21,580 bases of DNA from IMG/VR virus record IMGVR_UViG_3300037961_001600, positions 390-21,969 of that record, one strand, 5' to 3'. Positions within the stretch are counted from its first letter, which is position 1. Every line of letters starts with the position of its first letter. The notes below the pieces were generated by a model. It saw only the letters and a list, made by a program, of their open reading frames with translations, had not been told where the DNA came from and did not search any database. Position numbers and translations under genes: made by a program. The DNA comes from a virus. This document shows, one piece after another, positions 19,056-21,580 of the stretch.

Positions 19056-20033
19056 ATGGCACAACCAACCAATACTTTTGATACCTATGATGGTGCAAAC
19101 TCTATAAGAGAAGATTTAGCTGATGTAATTTACAATATTTCACCGACTGAAACTCCTTTTATGAGTAACGCATCAAAAGGTACAGCAACAAACACACTAT
19201 ACGAATGGCAGACAGACTCACTAGCTGATGCTGCTGCAAACGCACAAATCGAAGGTGATGACTACACAGGTGATGCAAGAACTGCAACTGTTAGACTTAA
19301 CAACTACACCCAAATCTCTGCAAAAGCAGTAACTATTTCTGGTACTGACGATGCAGTAGATAATGCTGGTATGTCCACACAGATGGCTTACCAGTTAGCG
19401 AAGATGGGTAAAGAACTTAAGCGAGACATGGAAAGAGCATTAGTAGGAGTCGAAAATGCAAAAGTCGCTGGTAACGCATCAACTGCAAGAGAAACAGCAT
19501 CTGTTGGAACATGGTATGGTGGTAACAAACCTGGTACATCTTCTGCCGCTGGTAACTTCTCAACCAATGGTTCACCATCAGCAACTCCTGCTGGTACAGG
19601 TGCTACAGCAATCGCTGGTGGTACTAACAGAACCTTTACAGAGGCACTATTAAAAGCTGGTCTTTTAAAAGCCTTTGAATTAGGTGGAGAGCCTGAGACA
19701 GTAATGATGTCACCATCACACAAGCAACTAGCTTCAGCTTTTGCTGGGGTTGCAACGAAATACAAAGATGCGAGTGACAGAGTATCAATCGGTACTACTG
19801 ACATTTATGTATCAGATTTCGGTGAGGTAGCTTTCGTACCAAACAGACATCAACAAGCAAACAGAGTTGATATCCTACAAATGGATATGTGGAGTGTAGA
19901 TTTCCTACGCCCTTTCCAAACCTCTGATCTTGCAAAGACTGGTGACTCTGACAAGAAGTTACTCTTAGCTGAGTATGCTTTATGTGCAAAAGCACCAAAC
20001 GCAAACTACGGAATATTTAACTTAACTGCATAA
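19056..20033 (+). CDS. Major capsid protein, SU10/DUF5309 type
   Basis: The 325-residue protein matches the SU10-type capsid family. Near the N-terminus ISPTETPFMSNASKG is followed by YEWQTDSLADAAANAQIEGDD. The long spine helix has MGKELKRDMERALVG. A Gly/Ser/Thr-rich loop (about 145-190) precedes GGEPETVMMSPSHKQLASAF, then the beta strands with VDILQMDMWSVDFLRPF. It should adopt the HK97 fold and form the capsid shell. AGAAAGGAA precedes ATG 19056. A strong hairpin follows the gene. Its base composition is richer in G+C than the neighbours, as common for highly expressed capsid genes. Confidence 0.93.
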   Translation: MAQPTNTFDTYDGANSIREDLADVIYNISPTETPFMSNASKGTATNTLYEWQTDSLADAAANAQIEGDDYTGDARTATVRLNNYTQISAKAVTISGTDDAVDNAGMSTQMAYQLAKMGKELKRDMERALVGVENAKVAGNASTARETASVGTWYGGNKPGTSSAAGNFSTNGSPSATPAGTGATAIAGGTNRTFTEALLKAGLLKAFELGGEPETVMMSPSHKQLASAFAGVATKYKDASDRVSIGTTDIYVSDFGEVAFVPNRHQQANRVDILQMDMWSVDFLRPFQTSDLAKTGDSDKKLLLAEYALCAKAPNANYGIFNLTA

Positions 20034-20053
20034 TTATTTGTAGTCAAAGGACT

Positions 20054-20077
20054 GGGGGTGTTTAATGCACCCCCTTT
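20054..20077 (+). terminator. Terminator-like hairpin after the major capsid gene
   Basis: GGGGGTG (20054-20060) and CACCCCC (20068-20074) form a perfect 7-bp GC stem with a 7-nt loop, followed by only a short TTT. It may be a partial terminator that lowers expression of downstream head-tail genes, or an mRNA stabiliser. The RBS AGAGAGG of the next gene lies just beyond. Confidence 0.7.
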
Positions 20078-20095
20078 ACATATAGAGAGGAAAAA

Positions 20096-20317
20096 ATGGC
20101 AATATTTACAAACAAAAAACATACATCAAGGTTGTTTAAGGTTGTAGAAAACGCAAAGAAATCAGACCAAATGATTTCTAAAGGCGATGGTAAAAAACAA
20201 TCTAAGCAAACATCTATGGGTGATCGTAAATACGATCCAATGTTAAGCATTTCAGGTAATCAAGGTTTATCCATGAAAGACACAATAGATGCGATGATAG
20301 CTAAAGCGATAAAGTAA
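20096..20317 (+). CDS. Basic hypothetical protein after capsid
   Basis: A 73-residue Lys-rich protein (MAIFTNKKHTSRLFKVVEN, then a polar stretch) ending in an amphipathic helix (SMKDTIDAMIAKAIK). GAGAGG lies 7 nt before ATG 20096, and the stop shares one base with the next ATG. It may be a capsid-associated or adaptor-associated protein from position only. No family was recognised. Confidence 0.7.
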   Translation: MAIFTNKKHTSRLFKVVENAKKSDQMISKGDGKKQSKQTSMGDRKYDPMLSISGNQGLSMKDTIDAMIAKAIK

Positions 20318-20670
20318 TGGCAAAAAAATTCTCACTTAACGATCCTAACGATCAATCATCAGTTAAAACAAATCTTATAGTTGATGAAGCTGAGAATAAA
20401 TATCATATTGAAAACTACCAAGATCAGGCAACTATCAAAGAAATCTTAGATGCTAATAAAAAAGCACAAAACGAAGGTGCATATAAAGCAAAAGCATTGG
20501 AACATGAAAAAGGATATCGTGTTGCTAGACTGCCAAACATTGTAGTTCATCAATTAGCTAAACAAGGCATCTTAAATTACAATGGAAAAGTTTTAGATAA
20601 GACTAGATTTTTTCGTTGGTTAAACGACTCTGATAACAGACATTTTAGAATATATACAGGTAACTTATAA
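20317..20670 (+). CDS. Hypothetical head-region protein
   Basis: A 117-residue protein with an N-terminal polar domain, then a core RVARLPNIVVHQLAKQGIL and RFFRWLNDSDNRHFRIYTG. This last pattern (WLND..N..FR) recurs in small phage proteins encoded between the capsid gene and the adaptor. It is probably a head-region accessory factor. The stop shares a base with the next ATG. Not enough is seen to name it. Confidence 0.72.
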   Translation: MAKKFSLNDPNDQSSVKTNLIVDEAENKYHIENYQDQATIKEILDANKKAQNEGAYKAKALEHEKGYRVARLPNIVVHQLAKQGILNYNGKVLDKTRFFRWLNDSDNRHFRIYTGNL

Positions 20671-21299
20671 TGGCATTAGACACATACTCCAATTTAAAAA
20701 CTACTATTGCGAACTATCTAAATAGAAGTGATCTCACTGCATACTTAGGTGATTTTATTACTTTGACTGAGGCTAGACTCAATAGAGAGTTGCGAGTTAG
20801 AGAAATGGTAAACACTGATACTTCCACAACAACAGTTGCTGGTACACAAAGTTATTCTCTGCCTACAGGATATTTAGAGGCAACTACTGTTATATATCAA
20901 AGCAACCCTTATTGTACTTTAAGATTTATGAGTAATACAGATTTTTACAATAAATATAATACGAGTCAAACAAGCGGTAAACCGACATATTTTACTATAG
21001 TGGGATCTAACATATTGTTAGGTATAGCACCTGACAGTGCTACAACACTGCAAATAAACTATTATAAAACAATATCGGCATTATCAGACGACAATACAAC
21101 AAATACAATATTAACTAATTATCCTGAGTTGTATTTATATGGTTCACTGGCTGAGTCAGCACCATTTATTATGCAAGATGAAAGGATAAATACTTGGGCA
21201 ACTCTGTATAAAGAAGCATTGAAAAATGCAAACGAAACTTCATCACGAGGATCTACTACATCATCACCATTACAGATGTCCACACCACAGGTGGCATAG
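20670..21299 (+). CDS. Head-tail adaptor, SU10-type
   Basis: The 209-residue protein has a start typical of SU10-type adaptors: TYSNLKTTIANYLNRSDLTAYLGDFITLTEARLNRELRVREM (residues 5-46). Beta-rich regions follow (SYSLPTGYLEA, PTYFTIVGSNILLG, TLQINYYK), then a helical LYLYGSLAESAPFI with a C-terminal helix DERINTWATLYKEAL. It should sit below the portal and join head to tail. It ends exactly before the ATG of the tail protein. The C-terminal tail is Ser/Thr-rich. Confidence 0.85.
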   Translation: MALDTYSNLKTTIANYLNRSDLTAYLGDFITLTEARLNRELRVREMVNTDTSTTTVAGTQSYSLPTGYLEATTVIYQSNPYCTLRFMSNTDFYNKYNTSQTSGKPTYFTIVGSNILLGIAPDSATTLQINYYKTISALSDDNTTNTILTNYPELYLYGSLAESAPFIMQDERINTWATLYKEALKNANETSSRGSTTSSPLQMSTPQVA

Positions 21300-21580
21300 A
21301 TGATCGATTTTGGCGATTTACAAGCTGACCTACCTACTTATGAGAACTCAGGTGCTTTAGTAGTTGATAATGTCTTACCTCTTGCAAAAGGCTATAAAAG
21401 CCTAGCTGGTTTTCAGGCATTAAGTGGTACAGGATTAACAGGTAGTGCTGTTGGTTTATTTACAAGTTTTAGTGCTAGTGGTTCTACGAACTATGCTGGT
21501 GACGCTACCAAACTTTATCAGATGGACTCCTCTCTAGTCTTTCAAGATAAAAGTAAAGCTGGTGGCTACAACAACTCTAC
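21300..21580 (+). CDS. Tail hub/stabilisation protein (gp10-like), N-terminal part
   Basis: Only the first 93 or so residues are inside the window. The start MIDFGDLQADLPTYENSGALVVDNVLPLAKGYKSL and the repeated SAVGLFTSFSASGSTNYAGDATKLYQM, then VFQDKSKAGGY, are typical of beta-propeller-like tail proteins related to P22 gp10 (packaged DNA stabilisation). It should extend the adaptor ring to close the head. The ATG follows the adaptor stop without a gap. A structural protein of another tail class cannot be ruled out because the C-terminus is missing. Confidence 0.7.
   Translation, partial: MIDFGDLQADLPTYENSGALVVDNVLPLAKGYKSLAGFQALSGTGLTGSAVGLFTSFSASGSTNYAGDATKLYQMDSSLVFQDKSKAGGYNNS

Noticed and set aside
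19388-19804. Leftward 138-aa frame inside the capsid gene
   Set aside because: It is antisense of the major capsid protein, caused by its higher G+C and low stop density.
1-21580. tRNA genes, CRISPR arrays, insertion sequences, integrase or attachment sites
   Set aside because: No cloverleaf with a T-loop consensus, no regularly spaced repeats, no transposase or recombinase motifs were seen on either strand by eye. A tRNA or repeat finder would be needed to exclude degenerate cases.

Overview
The window is a contiguous piece of a tailed, most likely short-tailed, double-stranded DNA bacteriophage. The DNA is AT-rich (about one third G+C by eye). Genes are tightly packed, with many ATGA-type overlaps and very short ORFs. 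The virion genes belong to a recognisable set: a P22/Sf6-like large terminase and portal, an SU10-type (DUF5309) major capsid protein, an SU10-type adaptor and a gp10-like tail protein. The small families (DUF3310, DUF5754-like, DUF5872-like, DUF1376, DUF6456-like) and the gene style resemble marine phages of AT-rich alphaproteobacteria such as SAR11. The host is an inference. No integrase, DNA or RNA polymerase, tRNA or CRISPR array is visible. The first and last genes are both cut by the window and run rightward, so the missing part probably carries the rest of the tail genes.

Layout. (A) 1-5202, rightward: end of an acidic protein, a membrane coiled-coil protein, the small terminase, a possible spanin-like pair, a metallophosphoesterase, DUF3310, a T4-type lysozyme, a holin, a coiled-coil protein, then a run of tiny, strongly basic proteins. 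(B) 5177-7505 (possibly to 7728), leftward: a nuclease/DNA-binding operon with a PD-(D/E)XK nuclease, an HNH protein, two small helix-turn-helix proteins, a 31-aa membrane peptide and unknowns. (C) 7729-10134, rightward: control region, a LexA-like winged-helix protein, a DUF1376 replication-type protein, a DUF6456-like protein and two small unknowns. (D) 10175-12707, leftward: a ParB-domain protein at the distal end of an operon of small unknown proteins. It contains two gaps with tandem hairpins and has a promoter-like sequence upstream. (E) 12708-13261: a very AT-rich gap with a nested inverted repeat, a candidate control or replication region. (F) 13262-21580, rightward: two small proteins, large terminase, portal, an unknown virion-type protein, a small conserved protein, scaffold, major capsid protein, a terminator-like hairpin, two unknowns, adaptor and a partial tail protein.

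How it fits together. Block F builds and fills the head. Block A ends the structural region and carries lysis. Blocks B and C look like replication, recombination and early control. Block D is the accessory part and the least explained. The main points for a second look are the repeated ATAGCCCTCT word and tandem hairpins in block D beside the ParB-like gene, the symmetric element at 13040-13176, the basic mini-protein cluster, and several micro-genes fixed in place by start/stop overlaps. All family names come from motif recognition by eye. No database search was run.
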